64,000 nucleotides of DNA from Massilia arenae (GTDB lineage: Bacteria > Pseudomonadota > Gammaproteobacteria > Burkholderiales > Burkholderiaceae_D). The stretch spans positions 359-64,358 of the forward strand of contig NZ_VPFD01000011.1 of NCBI RefSeq assembly GCF_008014745.1, read 5' to 3'. This document shows positions 20,760-30,642 of this stretch, piece by piece (the stretch's first letter is position 1; every line of letters starts with the position of its first letter). The notes beneath the pieces were generated by a model. The model was not told the origin of the DNA. It made no database searches and saw only the letters and a list, made by a program, of their open reading frames with translations. The position numbers and the translations under genes are program-made.

Positions 20760-21296
20760 ATGACCCGTCTCGCCTCCCACCCCGTCTCGGACGCCACCGG
20801 CGCCGCCGCCCAACTGTTCAGCGCCATCCAGGGCGCCGTCGGCAAGGTGCCCAACGCCTACCGCGACATCGGCAGCAACAGCCCGGTGGTCCTGGAATCG
20901 GTGCTGGCCCTGGACGCCAGCCTCAAGAAAACCACGCTGTCGGCGCGCGATATCGAAGTCATCAAGCTGGCGGTCAGCGCCGTCAACGGTTGCGACTACT
21001 GCGTGGCCGCCCACAGCCTGATGGGCAAGATGGCCGGCCTGCCTCCCGATGCGCTGGCCGCCGTGCGCCAGGGCCAGGCCACCGGCAATGCCCGTGAAGA
21101 TGCGCTGGCGGAGTTCGCGCGCCACCTGGTGACGACCCGCGGCACTGTGGATGCAGGCGTGGTCGAGGCGGTGAAGGCGGCCGGCGTGAGCGATGCCCAG
21201 ATCGTCGACCTCACCCTGGCGATCACGGCGATCACCCTGACGAACCTGTTCAACCGGATCAACGATACGGTGGTCGATTTTCCGAAGGTGGCTTGA
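20760..21296 (+). CDS. AhpD-like / carboxymuconolactone decarboxylase family protein
   Basis: 178 residues from the ATG at 20760, with AAGGAG upstream. The active-site motif is E-x11-C-x2-C-x3-H: Glu66, Cys78, Cys81 and His85 in NGCDYCVAAHS. That is the alkylhydroperoxidase D arrangement, in which the two cysteines form a redox disulfide and His acts as a proton relay. The likely role is peroxide or other thiol-linked redox defence. Single gene; a strong hairpin follows. Confidence 0.9.
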   Translation: MTRLASHPVSDATGAAAQLFSAIQGAVGKVPNAYRDIGSNSPVVLESVLALDASLKKTTLSARDIEVIKLAVSAVNGCDYCVAAHSLMGKMAGLPPDALAAVRQGQATGNAREDALAEFARHLVTTRGTVDAGVVEAVKAAGVSDAQIVDLTLAITAITLTNLFNRINDTVVDFPKVA

Positions 21297-21301
21297 ACCT
21301 G

Positions 21302-21320
21302 TGGGAGGCTCGGCCTCCCA
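21302..21320. terminator. hairpin between convergent genes
   Basis: TGGGAGGC (21302-21309) and GCCTCCCA (21313-21320) form a perfect 8-bp stem with a TCG loop. It lies five bases after the AhpD-like stop and just before the end of the minus-strand gene. No T-run on either side. Confidence 0.5.
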
Positions 21321-21339
21321 AGGTTCCGCCAACCTCACG

Positions 21340-21954
21340 TTACATCACCAACACCGGCTCCTTCGCCGGCCCGCTGACCGCCCCGCCATTGACCGGCGTG
21401 GCGGTCGTGTCGTCATTCTCCTCCACCGGCTGCGGCGCCTCGCCCGCGGACTCGGCCCGCTCCAGCTCCTGCACCACCTTCACGCAGGCTTCCACGTGCT
21501 GCGCCCCCATCCGCTTGAACAGCGTGTAGCCGATCGCCGCCGATGCGATCTGGCCGGCCAGCGGCACCATCTTGGCCGTGGTCTTGACCGCCATGCGGCC
21601 CGCCACGACCCGGAACAGGCGCGCCACCGCCCCGCGCGTGACCAGTTTGCCGACCAGCATCCCGCCCACCGAGGCCGCCGCCTTGTAGGCGATCACGCGC
21701 ATGCGCGGGTGCAGGCGCTCGATCTGCTTCTGGGTGAGGCCGAATTCGGCATTGATCTGGTCGACCAGGGCGGCGAAACCCGTGATGTCGGCCAGCAGGT
21801 CGAGGCCGGGCACCGGCACCGCGGCCACCGCCGCCGAAATGGCCGCGCGTTTCTTGACCAGGGCCAGACAGCGGGTGCGGGTAAGGTCGATCTCGGCGCC
21901 GCTGACGGGCACGCGATCCTCGGTCACAGTGATGTTTTTGCGCGTAAACAACAT
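21340..21954 (-). CDS. DUF697-like membrane-associated protein
   Basis: 204 residues from the ATG at 21954, with GAGGGGG upstream; the longer frame is rejected. Hydrophobic, Gly/Ala-rich helices lie at about 38-60, 95-120 and 140-160. Motifs AAVPVPGLDLLADI and VPLAGQIASAAIG resemble the DUF697 domain that accompanies small GTPases. No GTPase is adjacent. The C-terminal 35 residues are acidic and disordered. An inverted repeat CTGAAT-N10-ATTCAG (21975-21996) lies in its promoter region. Function unknown. Confidence 0.65.
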   Translation of the reverse strand: MLFTRKNITVTEDRVPVSGAEIDLTRTRCLALVKKRAAISAAVAAVPVPGLDLLADITGFAALVDQINAEFGLTQKQIERLHPRMRVIAYKAAASVGGMLVGKLVTRGAVARLFRVVAGRMAVKTTAKMVPLAGQIASAAIGYTLFKRMGAQHVEACVKVVQELERAESAGEAPQPVEENDDTTATPVNGGAVSGPAKEPVLVM

Positions 21955-22178
21955 AATTTCCCCCTCTACATTATCTGAATGACATATAAAATTCAGTCTA
22001 CGCCTATGGGGAGATTTTCTGCGTGGTCCCTTTAACACAACAGTCTTATAGTACAAATGTCACCTTTTGGTGTCCGAGCGAAGTTTATCAGTAGCATCGT
22101 TTTGTGAAAGTCTGATATATTTGGTTTAACTTTGTAGGAATCTTCCTACATAGGCAACCACACAACATTTCGCCCGTC

Positions 22179-22868
22179 ATGAAGATCGCCGTCCTGGAGC
22201 AAGACCGTCCCCAAGCTGACCTGATTTGCCAGGTCCTCAGCGCCGCTGGCCACAGTTGCCAATCGTATGACAGCGCCAAGGAGTTATTGGGGCAGTTACG
22301 CAAGGACAGTGCCGACATGCTGGTGATGGACTGGAATGTCCCCGATATGGAAGGCGCCGAAGTGCTGCGCCGCGCCAAGGAAAAGCTGGCGTCCACGGCG
22401 CCGACGATGTTCCTGGTCGGGAATAACGCGGAAGACGACATCATCGCCGGCGTCACCGCCGGCGCCGACGACTACCTGGTCAAGCCGCTGCGCCGCGGCG
22501 AGCTGGTGGCGCGCGTCTCGGCCCTGCTGCGCCGCGCCTATCCGTCGCAGAACAGCGCCGAGCAGCTGCAGTTCGGTCCGTACACCTTCGAGACCCGTCC
22601 CGGACGGCTGCTCAGGGACGGTTCGGTGATCGACGTGACCCAGAAAGAATTCTCGCTGGCGCTGCTGTTCTTCAGGAATATCGGCCGCCCGCTGTCGCGC
22701 GCCTACATCCACGAATCGGTGTGGGTCCGCGAAAACGACGTCCCGTCGCGCACCATGGACACCCACGTTTCGCGCGTACGCAACAAACTCCATCTGCGGC
22801 CAGAGAACGGCTTCCGCCTTGTGCCGGTCTACAGCTATGGCTATCGGCTGGAAAAGCTCGGCGCCTGA
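22179..22868 (+). CDS. OmpR/PhoB-type response regulator with an atypical receiver domain
   Basis: 229 residues: receiver domain 1-115, winged-helix DNA-binding domain about 128-226. Asp51 (VMDWNVPD) and Lys102 (LVKPLRR) are the phospho-acceptor and the conserved lysine. Two other switch residues are changed: the second member of the acidic pair is Gln8 (VLEQD instead of VxEDD), and the conserved Thr/Ser is Val80 (FLVGNN). The regulator may therefore act with little or no phosphorylation. No histidine kinase gene is adjacent. It ends just where the hemA promoter begins, so its transcript may read into hemA. Confidence 0.9.
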   Translation: MKIAVLEQDRPQADLICQVLSAAGHSCQSYDSAKELLGQLRKDSADMLVMDWNVPDMEGAEVLRRAKEKLASTAPTMFLVGNNAEDDIIAGVTAGADDYLVKPLRRGELVARVSALLRRAYPSQNSAEQLQFGPYTFETRPGRLLRDGSVIDVTQKEFSLALLFFRNIGRPLSRAYIHESVWVRENDVPSRTMDTHVSRVRNKLHLRPENGFRLVPVYSYGYRLEKLGA

Positions 22869-22893
22869 AACCCTGAAGGCAAGAGGGTATAAT
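22865..22893 (+). promoter_or_regulatory. sigma-70 promoter of hemA
   Basis: A perfect TATAAT at 22888-22893 is preceded, with a 17-base spacer, by CTGAAA (22865-22870), four of six matches to TTGACA. Transcription would start near 22900, giving a hemA leader of about 29 bases. The -35 overlaps the stop of the response regulator gene. Confidence 0.7.
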
Positions 22894-22928
22894 GGCCATC
22901 GTCCATTGACCCTCGTCCTCCCCCCGAA

Positions 22929-24203
22929 ATGCAACTGCTTGCCGTCGGCCTGAACCACACCACAGCACCGGTCTCGCTACGCGAGCAGCTGGCGCTCGCC
23001 CCCGACCAGATCGGCACGGCGGTGCAGTCGGCGCGCGGCTGGTTCGCGCGCCAGGGTTCCACCGGCGGCGAAGAGGCGGCGATCCTCTCGACCTGCAACC
23101 GCACCGAGATGTATGCGGCGATCAAGCTGCCCGATCCGCTGGACGCTTCCGCCCAGTTCCTGGCGCATTATCATGCGCTCAACTACGCCGAGCTGCGCCC
23201 CCACCTCTACCTGCTGCCGCAGGACGACGCCGTGCGCCACGCATTCCGCGTCGCCTCGGGCCTGGATTCGATGGTGCTGGGCGAGCCGCAGATCCTGGGC
23301 CAGATGAAGGATGCGGTGCGCACCGCCGACGCTGCCGGCGGCCTGGGCACCTATCTGCACCAGATGTTCCAGCGCACCTTCGCGGTCGCGAAGGAAGTGC
23401 GCACTACCACCGAGATCGGCGCCCACAGCGTGTCGATGGCCGCCGCCGCGGTGCGCCTGGCGCACCGCATCTTCGATCGCATCGCCGACCAGCACGTGCT
23501 GTTCATCGGCGCCGGCGAGATGATCGAGCTGTGCGCGGCCCACTTCGCGGCCCAGAACCCGAAATCGGTCACCATCGCCAACCGCACCATGGAGCGCGGC
23601 GAGGCCCTGGCCGCCCGCTACAACGGCCGCGCGATCCGCTTGGCCGACCTGCCGGACAGCCTGCAGCAATTTGACATCGTTATCTCGTGCACCGCCTCGA
23701 CCCTGCCGCTGATCGGCCTGGGCCTGGTCGAACGCGCCGTCAAGGCGCGCCGCCACCGCCCGATGTTCATGGTCGACCTGGCCGTGCCGCGCGATATCGA
23801 ACCCGAAGTCGCACGCCTGGACGACGTGTTCCTGTACACGGTCGACGACCTGGCCCAGGTGGTGCAGACCGGCATGGAAAGCCGCCAGGCCGCCGTGCGC
23901 CAGGCCGAAGCCATCATCGAGACCCGGGTCCAGTCCTTCATGCACTGGGTGGGCGACCGCGCCGTGGTGCCGGTGATCCGCGACCTGCACGAATCGGGCG
24001 AGGCCTTGCGCCAGGCCGAGCTGGAACGCGCGCGCAAGATGCTGGCGCGCGGCGACGATGCCGAAGCCGTGCTCGAAGCGCTGTCCAGGGGCCTCACCGC
24101 CAAGTTCCTGCACGGCCCGCAACAGGCCCTGCACCAGGCCGAGGGCGACGACCGCGCGCGCCTGGCCACCCTGCTGCCGCAGCTGTTCCGCGGCCGCCGT
24201 TAG
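22929..24203 (+). CDS. hemA: glutamyl-tRNA reductase
   Basis: 424 residues. The catalytic Cys56 is in STCNRTEMY, the NADPH-binding fold begins at about 190 (VLFIGAGEM), and the C-terminal dimerisation helices are present. The enzyme reduces glutamyl-tRNA to glutamate-1-semialdehyde, the first committed step of haem synthesis in bacteria using the C5 pathway. It heads the order hemA-prfA-dsbB-prmC, with 99 bases to prfA. hemA-prfA-prmC is a widely conserved order. Confidence 0.97.
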   Translation: MQLLAVGLNHTTAPVSLREQLALAPDQIGTAVQSARGWFARQGSTGGEEAAILSTCNRTEMYAAIKLPDPLDASAQFLAHYHALNYAELRPHLYLLPQDDAVRHAFRVASGLDSMVLGEPQILGQMKDAVRTADAAGGLGTYLHQMFQRTFAVAKEVRTTTEIGAHSVSMAAAAVRLAHRIFDRIADQHVLFIGAGEMIELCAAHFAAQNPKSVTIANRTMERGEALAARYNGRAIRLADLPDSLQQFDIVISCTASTLPLIGLGLVERAVKARRHRPMFMVDLAVPRDIEPEVARLDDVFLYTVDDLAQVVQTGMESRQAAVRQAEAIIETRVQSFMHWVGDRAVVPVIRDLHESGEALRQAELERARKMLARGDDAEAVLEALSRGLTAKFLHGPQQALHQAEGDDRARLATLLPQLFRGRR

Positions 24204-24302
24204 CGCCCGATTCTCCCGGCGGCCCTGCCCGCCATGCGCGCCTGCTCGCGCAACCCGGCCCTTCCCTGCGGCCATCCGACCATCTTCATACCGAGACTAT
24301 CC

Positions 24303-25379
24303 ATGAAACCTTCCATGCTGTTCAAGCTGGACCAACTCGCCAACCGCCTCGTCGAGCTGGATGAACTCCTGATGAGCGAAGGCGCCACCGCGAACATGGA
24401 CAGCTACCGCAAGATGTCGCGCGAACGCGCCGAGCTGGCGCCGCTGGTCGACGTCTACCGCCAGTACCAGGGCGCACTCGAGGATACCGAGGCGGCCCGC
24501 GAGTTGCTGCAGGATCCCGACATGAAGGACTTCGCCCAGGAAGAAATCGAGGCCGCGAAAGAACGCATGGCGGGCCTGGAGCTCGAGCTGCAGAAAATGC
24601 TGCTGCCGAAGGACGCCAACGACGAGCGCAATATCTTCCTCGAGATCCGCGCCGGCACCGGCGGCGACGAGTCGGCCCTGTTCGCGGGCGACCTGCTGCG
24701 CATGTACACCCGTTTCGCCGAGCGCAACCGTTGGCAGGTGGAGATGGTGTCCGAGTCGCCGTCCGACCTGGGCGGTTACCGCGAAGTCATCGTGCGCCTG
24801 GTCGGCAATGGCGCCTACTCGAAGCTCAAGTTCGAGTCGGGCGGCCACCGCGTGCAGCGGGTGCCAGCCACCGAAACGCAGGGCCGCATCCACACCTCGG
24901 CCTGCACGGTGGCGGTGATGCCCGAGGCGGATGAAGTCGAGGACGTCGACATCAACCCGGCCGACCTGCGCATCGACACCTACCGCGCTTCCGGCGCCGG
25001 CGGCCAGCACATCAATAAAACCGACTCCGCGGTGCGCATCACCCACCTGCCGACCGGCCTGGTGGTGGAATGCCAGGACGACCGCAGCCAGCACAAGAAC
25101 AAGGCCTCGGCCATGAAGGTGCTGGCGGCGCGCCTGAAGGACGCCCAGCTGCGCGAACAGCAGTCGAAGGAAGCGGCCACCCGCAAGAGCCTGATCGGCT
25201 CGGGCGACCGCAGCGAGCGCATCCGCACCTACAATTTCCCGCAGGGCCGCCTGACCGACCACCGCATCAACCTGACCCTGTACAAGCTCGACTTCATCAT
25301 GGACGGCGACCTGAAGGAGCTGACCGAGGCGCTGGCCCAGGAACACCAGGCTGAGCTGCTGGCGGCGCTGGGCGACTAA
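24303..25379 (+). CDS. prfA: peptide chain release factor 1
   Basis: 358 residues from the ATG at 24303. The PAT tripeptide in RVPATETQG reads the UAA/UAG stop codons, and GGQ at 233-235 triggers peptide release in the ribosomal peptidyl transferase centre. The numbering of GGQ is the same as in E. coli. The glutamine is the substrate of PrmC, encoded two genes downstream. Cytosolic, essential. Confidence 0.97.
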   Translation: MKPSMLFKLDQLANRLVELDELLMSEGATANMDSYRKMSRERAELAPLVDVYRQYQGALEDTEAARELLQDPDMKDFAQEEIEAAKERMAGLELELQKMLLPKDANDERNIFLEIRAGTGGDESALFAGDLLRMYTRFAERNRWQVEMVSESPSDLGGYREVIVRLVGNGAYSKLKFESGGHRVQRVPATETQGRIHTSACTVAVMPEADEVEDVDINPADLRIDTYRASGAGGQHINKTDSAVRITHLPTGLVVECQDDRSQHKNKASAMKVLAARLKDAQLREQQSKEAATRKSLIGSGDRSERIRTYNFPQGRLTDHRINLTLYKLDFIMDGDLKELTEALAQEHQAELLAALGD

Positions 25380-25505
25380 GGCAATAAGCTGACTTAAGTC
25401 ATTGTTAAGTTGCCAGATTGAAAATGCACGACGTCGGGCGTCGCCGCTTCATGCGAAAATAAGCGCTTGCTTCGCCCCTTGGTACCCGTTCTGAGAAAGC
25501 CACGC

Positions 25506-25988
25506 ATGCCTACCAACCGCCAGGTCCTGTTCGCCATCTCGTCGATCTCGTTCGCGCTGATCGCCGTCGCCCTCTATCTGCAGCACGCCATGGAAATGCG
25601 GCCTTGCCCGCTGTGCGTGATCCAGCGCTATATGTTCCTCGCCATCGGCGTGTGCACCCTGGTCGGCGCCATCGGCGGCAAGGTGCGCGCAGCGACGATC
25701 CTGGCCCTGCTGGCGGCCTTCGGCGGCCTGTACACGGTCGGCAAGCACCTGTACGTGATCGCCAATCCCGGCTTCTCGTGCGGCATCGATCCGATGGAGA
25801 CGATGCTCAACAAGATCCCCACCGCCGAATACCTGCCGTGGCTGTTCCGCGCCGACGGCCTGTGCGAAGGCGCGACCGACGCCATCCTGGGCCTGGCGAT
25901 TCCGCAATGGTCGGCGGTCTGGTTCGTGGTGCTGACCGTGCTGCTGGGCTGGGTGCTGCTGCGCCACTCCCGCGCCCGGCGGGCATGA
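25506..25988 (+). CDS. dsbB: disulfide bond formation protein B
   Basis: 160 residues. Four transmembrane helices lie at about 7-25, 43-60, 64-83 and 134-152. The first periplasmic loop carries Cys34-Cys37 (CPLC), and the second carries Cys92 (SCGID) and Cys120. This is the DsbB arrangement that re-oxidises DsbA and passes electrons to quinones. It ends with TGA overlapping the ATG of prmC (ATGA). Its position between prfA and prmC is an insertion into the usual prfA-prmC pair. Confidence 0.93.
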   Translation: MPTNRQVLFAISSISFALIAVALYLQHAMEMRPCPLCVIQRYMFLAIGVCTLVGAIGGKVRAATILALLAAFGGLYTVGKHLYVIANPGFSCGIDPMETMLNKIPTAEYLPWLFRADGLCEGATDAILGLAIPQWSAVWFVVLTVLLGWVLLRHSRARRA

Positions 25989-26806
25989 TCGAGGCCGGCG
26001 CCACCCTCGGGCAGGTGCGGCTGTCGCTGCCGCTCGATCCGCTCGAAAACCGCATCCTGCTGTGCCATGCGCTGCGCCTGCCGCGCGTAGCCCTGATCAC
26101 GCAAGCGGAGCGTGTGCTCACGCCTGAAGAAGCGGCGCTGCTGGCGGCGCTGGTGCGCCGTCGCCTGGACGGCGAACCGATCGCCTACATCGTCGGCGAG
26201 CGCGAGTTCTTCGGGCTGCCGTTCAAGGTGACGCCGGCGGTGCTGATCCCGCGTCCGGACACAGAGCTGCTCGTCGAACTCGCGCTGGAACGCCTCGCGC
26301 CGCAACAGCGCGTGCTCGACATGGGCACTGGCAGCGGCGCGATCGCCGTTGCCCTCGCCTACACGCGGCCCGAGGCCGACGTCACGGCGCTCGACGTCAG
26401 CGAGGAGGCGCTGGCCGTCGCGCGCGCCAATGCCGAGGCCAACGGCGCGCGCGTGCGCTTCCTGCGCAGCGACTGGTACGAGGCCCTAGGCGCGGAATGC
26501 TTCGACCTGATCGTCTCCAACCCGCCCTATATCGTGGCCGGCGACCGTCACCTGGTCGAGGGCGACCTGCGCTTCGAACCGATCGACGCGCTCACCGACC
26601 ATGCCGACGGCCTGTCCGACCTGCGCACCATCGCCGACGGTGCTGCCGCGCACCTGGAGTCCGGCGGCTGGCTGCTGCTCGAGCATGGCTACGACCAGGC
26701 CGGGGCGGTGCGCGATTTGCTGAAGGCAGGCGGCTACGGCGAAGTGCAGAGCTGGCGCGACCTGGCCGGCATCGAACGGGTCAGCGGAGGCCGACGCAGT
26801 GCATGA
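25985..26806 (+). CDS. prmC: release factor glutamine methyltransferase
   Basis: 273 residues; the ATG overlaps the dsbB stop. The SAM-binding motif is DMGTGSG (112-118). NPPY (179-182) is the glutamine-binding motif shared with PrmB and N6-adenine methylases. The N-terminal helical domain (1-70) docks onto the release factor. It methylates the GGQ glutamine of RF1/RF2 and so raises termination efficiency. Its substrate gene prfA lies in the same gene string. Confidence 0.95.
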   Translation: MIEAGATLGQVRLSLPLDPLENRILLCHALRLPRVALITQAERVLTPEEAALLAALVRRRLDGEPIAYIVGEREFFGLPFKVTPAVLIPRPDTELLVELALERLAPQQRVLDMGTGSGAIAVALAYTRPEADVTALDVSEEALAVARANAEANGARVRFLRSDWYEALGAECFDLIVSNPPYIVAGDRHLVEGDLRFEPIDALTDHADGLSDLRTIADGAAAHLESGGWLLLEHGYDQAGAVRDLLKAGGYGEVQSWRDLAGIERVSGGRRSA

Positions 26807-26873
26807 GGTGCCTGGGGCGCGCACCCCTCGGGATGGACTTGTTAAAATGACCAGTCCTGATTCCGGAGCATGC

Positions 26874-28919
26874 ATGCGCATCCTGTTCGCCTCCCTCGTC
26901 CTGCTCGCGCCGCTGCACGGCGGCGCCGCTGCGGTGATACCGCCCGCGCCGCCTGCCGTCACCCAGGATGCGTCCGCTGAGCAGTCACCCGTGCAGCCGT
27001 CCGTGCTGGCCGCCCGGCTCTACGAACGCGACTGGCAATGGCAGTTGCGTCATGCGCCCGAGAGGGCCACCGCCCTGGGCGAGCATCGCTACAACGCCTT
27101 TTTGAGCGACACCTCGCTGGCCGGACGCGCGGCCGCGCTCGAGCACGAGCGCGCCACGCTGGCGGCGGCGCAGAAGGTCGACCGCGCGCTTCTGACTGGA
27201 GAAGACCAGGTATCGTACGACCTGTTCGTGGCCGACAAGGAGCGCCTGATCGCCGCCGGCGCCCTGCGTCCTTTCGATCCGCTCCCGATCACGGCCTACG
27301 ACGGCCTGCAGGTGCGGCTGCCGCGCCTGGTCGCGCAGATGCCGTTCGCGAACGACGCCGACTACCTCACCTATCTGGCGCGCCTGCAGGCGCTGCCGGC
27401 CCACGTCGATGGCCTGATCGAGCAGCTGCGTGCCGGGAAACAGGCCGGCTGGACGATCCCGAAGGCCGCCATCGCGCCGGTGCCGGATGCCTTGCGCGCG
27501 CTGCGCGAAAAAATCGCCGACGGGGCGCTCGGCGCGCCCTTCCAGCGCATCCCGGCGACCATCGTCCCCGAGGTGCGCGAGCAGTTGCGCGCGGCCGGCA
27601 AGGCGGCCCTGGAACAGCAGGCGGCGCCCGCCCTGCGCAAGCTGGAGGACTTCCTGCGCCAGGACTACGTGCCGACCGCGCGCGACAGCATCGGCGCCGC
27701 GGCGCTGCCGGGCGGCGCGGCGTGGTACGCCCGGCTGGTGAGGGACAGCACCACCACCGCGATGACCCCGGCCCAGGTGCATGCGCTCGGCCAGCAGGAG
27801 GTGGCGCGCCTGCGCGCCGAGATCGAGCGCCTGATCCCGCGCACGGGCTTTCGCGGCGGCTTCGCCGAATTCATCGTCTTCGCGCGCAGCGACCGGCGCC
27901 TGTTCTTCGTCGACGCGGCGGCCCTGCTCGACCGCTACCGACGCACGCTGGCGCTGGCCCAGGGACGGCTGGGCCGCGTCGCGACCGTCATTCCGGCCGC
28001 CGGCATCGTCGTCAAGCCGATGGGCGGCGATGGTGGTGGAAGCAGCGGCCAGCCGGCCGCCTATTACGAGGCCGGCAGCGCGGCGCGCACCGCCGCGCTG
28101 GTGGTCGACACGGCGCGCCTGAACGCGCGCCCGATCTGGCAGGTCGATACCGTGGCCCTGCACGAGGGCGTGCCCGGCCACCACCTGCAGGTGGCGCGCG
28201 CCCAGGAACTTGCGCTGCCGGCGTTCCGGCGCCACGGCTGGTACGACGCCTACGGCGAAGGCTGGGCCACCTATGCCGAGAGCCTGGGCCCCGAGCTCGG
28301 CCTGTTCCAGGATCCGTTCTCGCTGTTCGGGCACCTGAACGAAGAGATGTTCCGCGCCGCGCGCCTGGTGGTCGACACCGGCATCCATTCGCTCGGCTGG
28401 ACGCGCCAGCAGGCGATCGACTACCTGAACACCCATACCGCCAATCCGCCGGCCGACAACGCGGCCGAGGTCGACCGCTATATCGCGCGCCCGGCCCAGG
28501 CGCTGGGCTACAAGATCGGCCAGTTGCGCATCCTGGCGCTGCGCACCCAGGCGCGCGCCACGCTAGGCAAGCTGTTCGACCTGCGCCGCTTCCACGACGC
28601 CCTGCTCGGCGGCGGCGCGCTGCCGCTGGCCGAACTGGAACGCCGCATGGGCCGTTGGATCGCGGCCGAGAAGGATCCGGCGACGCGCGCCGGCGCGATG
28701 CCGGTTGCGGTCAGCGCCGACGCAGAATTCAATGCGGCATCCGAACCGGTGTCGACCTGGGAACCCGCCTTCGAATTCGACTTCGTGCTCGACGGCGAGC
28801 TGCCGCCCGGCTACGACCCCGGCCCGTCGCCCGATTTCGAGCCGCCGGCCGCGCCGGCGCCGGCGCCGGCCCGCAAATCCTTCAGCGCGCCGCACTGGCT
28901 TGCGCCTTTGCTTGAATGA
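26874..28919 (+). CDS. DUF885 family metallopeptidase-like protein, exported
   Basis: 681 residues from the ATG at 26874, with GGAG six bases upstream. A signal peptide covers residues 1-22. The DUF885 hallmark HEGVPGHH is at 430-437; it is an HExxx(x)H-type zinc site, with EGWATYAE about 28 residues further on supplying a likely third ligand. Members are thought to be carboxypeptidase-like metalloproteases, but few are tested. After the family domain there is an extra tail of about 70 residues, rich in acidic residues then Pro/Ala (EPPAAPAPAPA), ending in a hydrophobic patch. Confidence 0.85.
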   Translation: MRILFASLVLLAPLHGGAAAVIPPAPPAVTQDASAEQSPVQPSVLAARLYERDWQWQLRHAPERATALGEHRYNAFLSDTSLAGRAAALEHERATLAAAQKVDRALLTGEDQVSYDLFVADKERLIAAGALRPFDPLPITAYDGLQVRLPRLVAQMPFANDADYLTYLARLQALPAHVDGLIEQLRAGKQAGWTIPKAAIAPVPDALRALREKIADGALGAPFQRIPATIVPEVREQLRAAGKAALEQQAAPALRKLEDFLRQDYVPTARDSIGAAALPGGAAWYARLVRDSTTTAMTPAQVHALGQQEVARLRAEIERLIPRTGFRGGFAEFIVFARSDRRLFFVDAAALLDRYRRTLALAQGRLGRVATVIPAAGIVVKPMGGDGGGSSGQPAAYYEAGSAARTAALVVDTARLNARPIWQVDTVALHEGVPGHHLQVARAQELALPAFRRHGWYDAYGEGWATYAESLGPELGLFQDPFSLFGHLNEEMFRAARLVVDTGIHSLGWTRQQAIDYLNTHTANPPADNAAEVDRYIARPAQALGYKIGQLRILALRTQARATLGKLFDLRRFHDALLGGGALPLAELERRMGRWIAAEKDPATRAGAMPVAVSADAEFNAASEPVSTWEPAFEFDFVLDGELPPGYDPGPSPDFEPPAAPAPAPARKSFSAPHWLAPLLE

Positions 28920-28996
28920 GGGGCGCCCGAACGCGCAGTCCGTTTTTCGGTTAATCTCTGCACCAACCGAACTGGCAGTATAAGAAAGGAAACACT

Positions 28997-30592
28997 GTGT
29001 CGAACCAATTCAACCGCCGCCTGGCACTGCTCGACGACGACGACCACCGCGCCCTGCTGGGCCAAGGTTTGCGCGGCATCGAGCGCGAAACCCTGCGGGT
29101 CGACGCGGCCGGCCAACTGGCGCGCACCCCGCATTCCCCGGCACTCGGTTCGGCCCTGACGCACCCGCACATCACGACCGACTACGCCGAGGCGCTGCTG
29201 GAATTCATTACGCCGGCCGAGCACGACATCGCGCTGGCGCTGCACCGCCTCGATGCGATCCACCGCTACGCCTATGCCAAGCTGGGCGAGGAGATGCTGT
29301 GGGGCGTGTCGATGCCGGGCGAACTGCCGCCCGAGGAAGATATCGAGATCGCCTGGTACGGCAAGTCGAATATCGGCATGCTCAAGCACGTGTACCGGCG
29401 CGGCCTGGCGCTGCGCTATGGCAAGGCGATGCAATGCATCGCCGGCATCCACTACAACTATTCGCTGCCGGAACAACTGTGGCAGCTGTTCGCGCAAGAA
29501 GAAGGGATCGCCGAGGAACGCCGCCATGCGCTGCGCGACTTCCAGTCGGAAAGCTATATCGCGATGATCCGCAACTTCCGCCGCTATTCCTGGCTGCTGA
29601 TGTACCTGTTCGGCGCGACGCCTGCGCTCACCACCAGCTTCCTGCGCGGCCGCGAGCACAATCTCGAGACGCTGTCCGACGACACCCTGTACCTGCCGTA
29701 CGCGACCAGCCTGCGCATGAGCGACCTGGGTTACCAGAACGACGCCCAGTCCGGCCTGCGTCCGCACGAGAACAGCCTGGAAAGCTATGTCACGAGCCTG
29801 ATGGATGCGGTCAACCGTCCCTACGAGCCCTATGCGAAACTGGGCACGCAGAAGGACGGCGAATGGATCCAGCTGTCGACCAATGTGCTGCAGATCGAGA
29901 ACGAGTATTACTCGACCATCCGCCCCAAGCGCGTGATCCGCACCGGCGAGCGTCCGGTACAAGCCCTGTGCAACCGCGGCGTGCAGTACATCGAGGTGCG
30001 CTGCCTCGACGTCGATCCGTTTGAGCCGGTGGGCATCGCCCTCGACACGGGCCGCTTCCTGGACGCTTTCCTGCTGTTCTGCGCACTTGAGGAAAGCCCC
30101 CTGATCAGCGCTCACGACAGCCAGCTGCACGCGCGTAACTTCGCGCGCACGGTCAAGGAAGGCCGCCGCCCCGACCTGACCCTGACCCGCGACGGCCTCG
30201 AAGTGCCGTTGAAGGAATGGGCGCTGGAACTGATCGAGCGCATCCGCCCGGTGGCCCAGCTGCTGGACGACGGGCATAACGAGGGCGACGTGCACCAGGC
30301 TTCGCTCGGCAAGCAGAAGGCGAAGATCGAGGATCCATCGCTCACCCCATCGGCGCGGGTGCTGGAAGAAGTGCGCGCGCTCGGCTCGGCCGCGGCCTTC
30401 GGCCTGCAGCAGAGCCGCCTGCATGCGGCCACCTTCCGCGACAGCCCCCTGATGCCGGCCGAGGAAGCGCTGTTCGACGAGATGGCGGCCGGCTCGCACG
30501 CCGAGCAGGTGAGCATCGAAGCGATGGACACCGGCAGCTTCGACGACTTTGTTGCGGCGTACAACAGCAGTAAGCTATGCTCCAACAACTGA
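28997..30592 (+). CDS. gshA: glutamate-cysteine ligase
   Basis: 531 residues from a GTG with AAAGGA upstream. The N-terminus GLRGIERETLRV and the segment HITTDYAEALLEFITP are typical of the proteobacterial type I enzyme, as are GIHYNYS and PKRVIRTGERP. It joins glutamate and cysteine through the gamma-carboxyl using ATP, the first and limiting step of glutathione synthesis in the cytosol. gshB is not in the window. It lies 77 bases after the DUF885 gene. Confidence 0.95.
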   Translation: MSNQFNRRLALLDDDDHRALLGQGLRGIERETLRVDAAGQLARTPHSPALGSALTHPHITTDYAEALLEFITPAEHDIALALHRLDAIHRYAYAKLGEEMLWGVSMPGELPPEEDIEIAWYGKSNIGMLKHVYRRGLALRYGKAMQCIAGIHYNYSLPEQLWQLFAQEEGIAEERRHALRDFQSESYIAMIRNFRRYSWLLMYLFGATPALTTSFLRGREHNLETLSDDTLYLPYATSLRMSDLGYQNDAQSGLRPHENSLESYVTSLMDAVNRPYEPYAKLGTQKDGEWIQLSTNVLQIENEYYSTIRPKRVIRTGERPVQALCNRGVQYIEVRCLDVDPFEPVGIALDTGRFLDAFLLFCALEESPLISAHDSQLHARNFARTVKEGRRPDLTLTRDGLEVPLKEWALELIERIRPVAQLLDDGHNEGDVHQASLGKQKAKIEDPSLTPSARVLEEVRALGSAAAFGLQQSRLHAATFRDSPLMPAEEALFDEMAAGSHAEQVSIEAMDTGSFDDFVAAYNSSKLCSNN

Positions 30593-30642
30593 GGTAGCCG
30601 CCAGTCGCGGCGCCCGCTCGAATCCGCAGCCGCGAGGACCAC

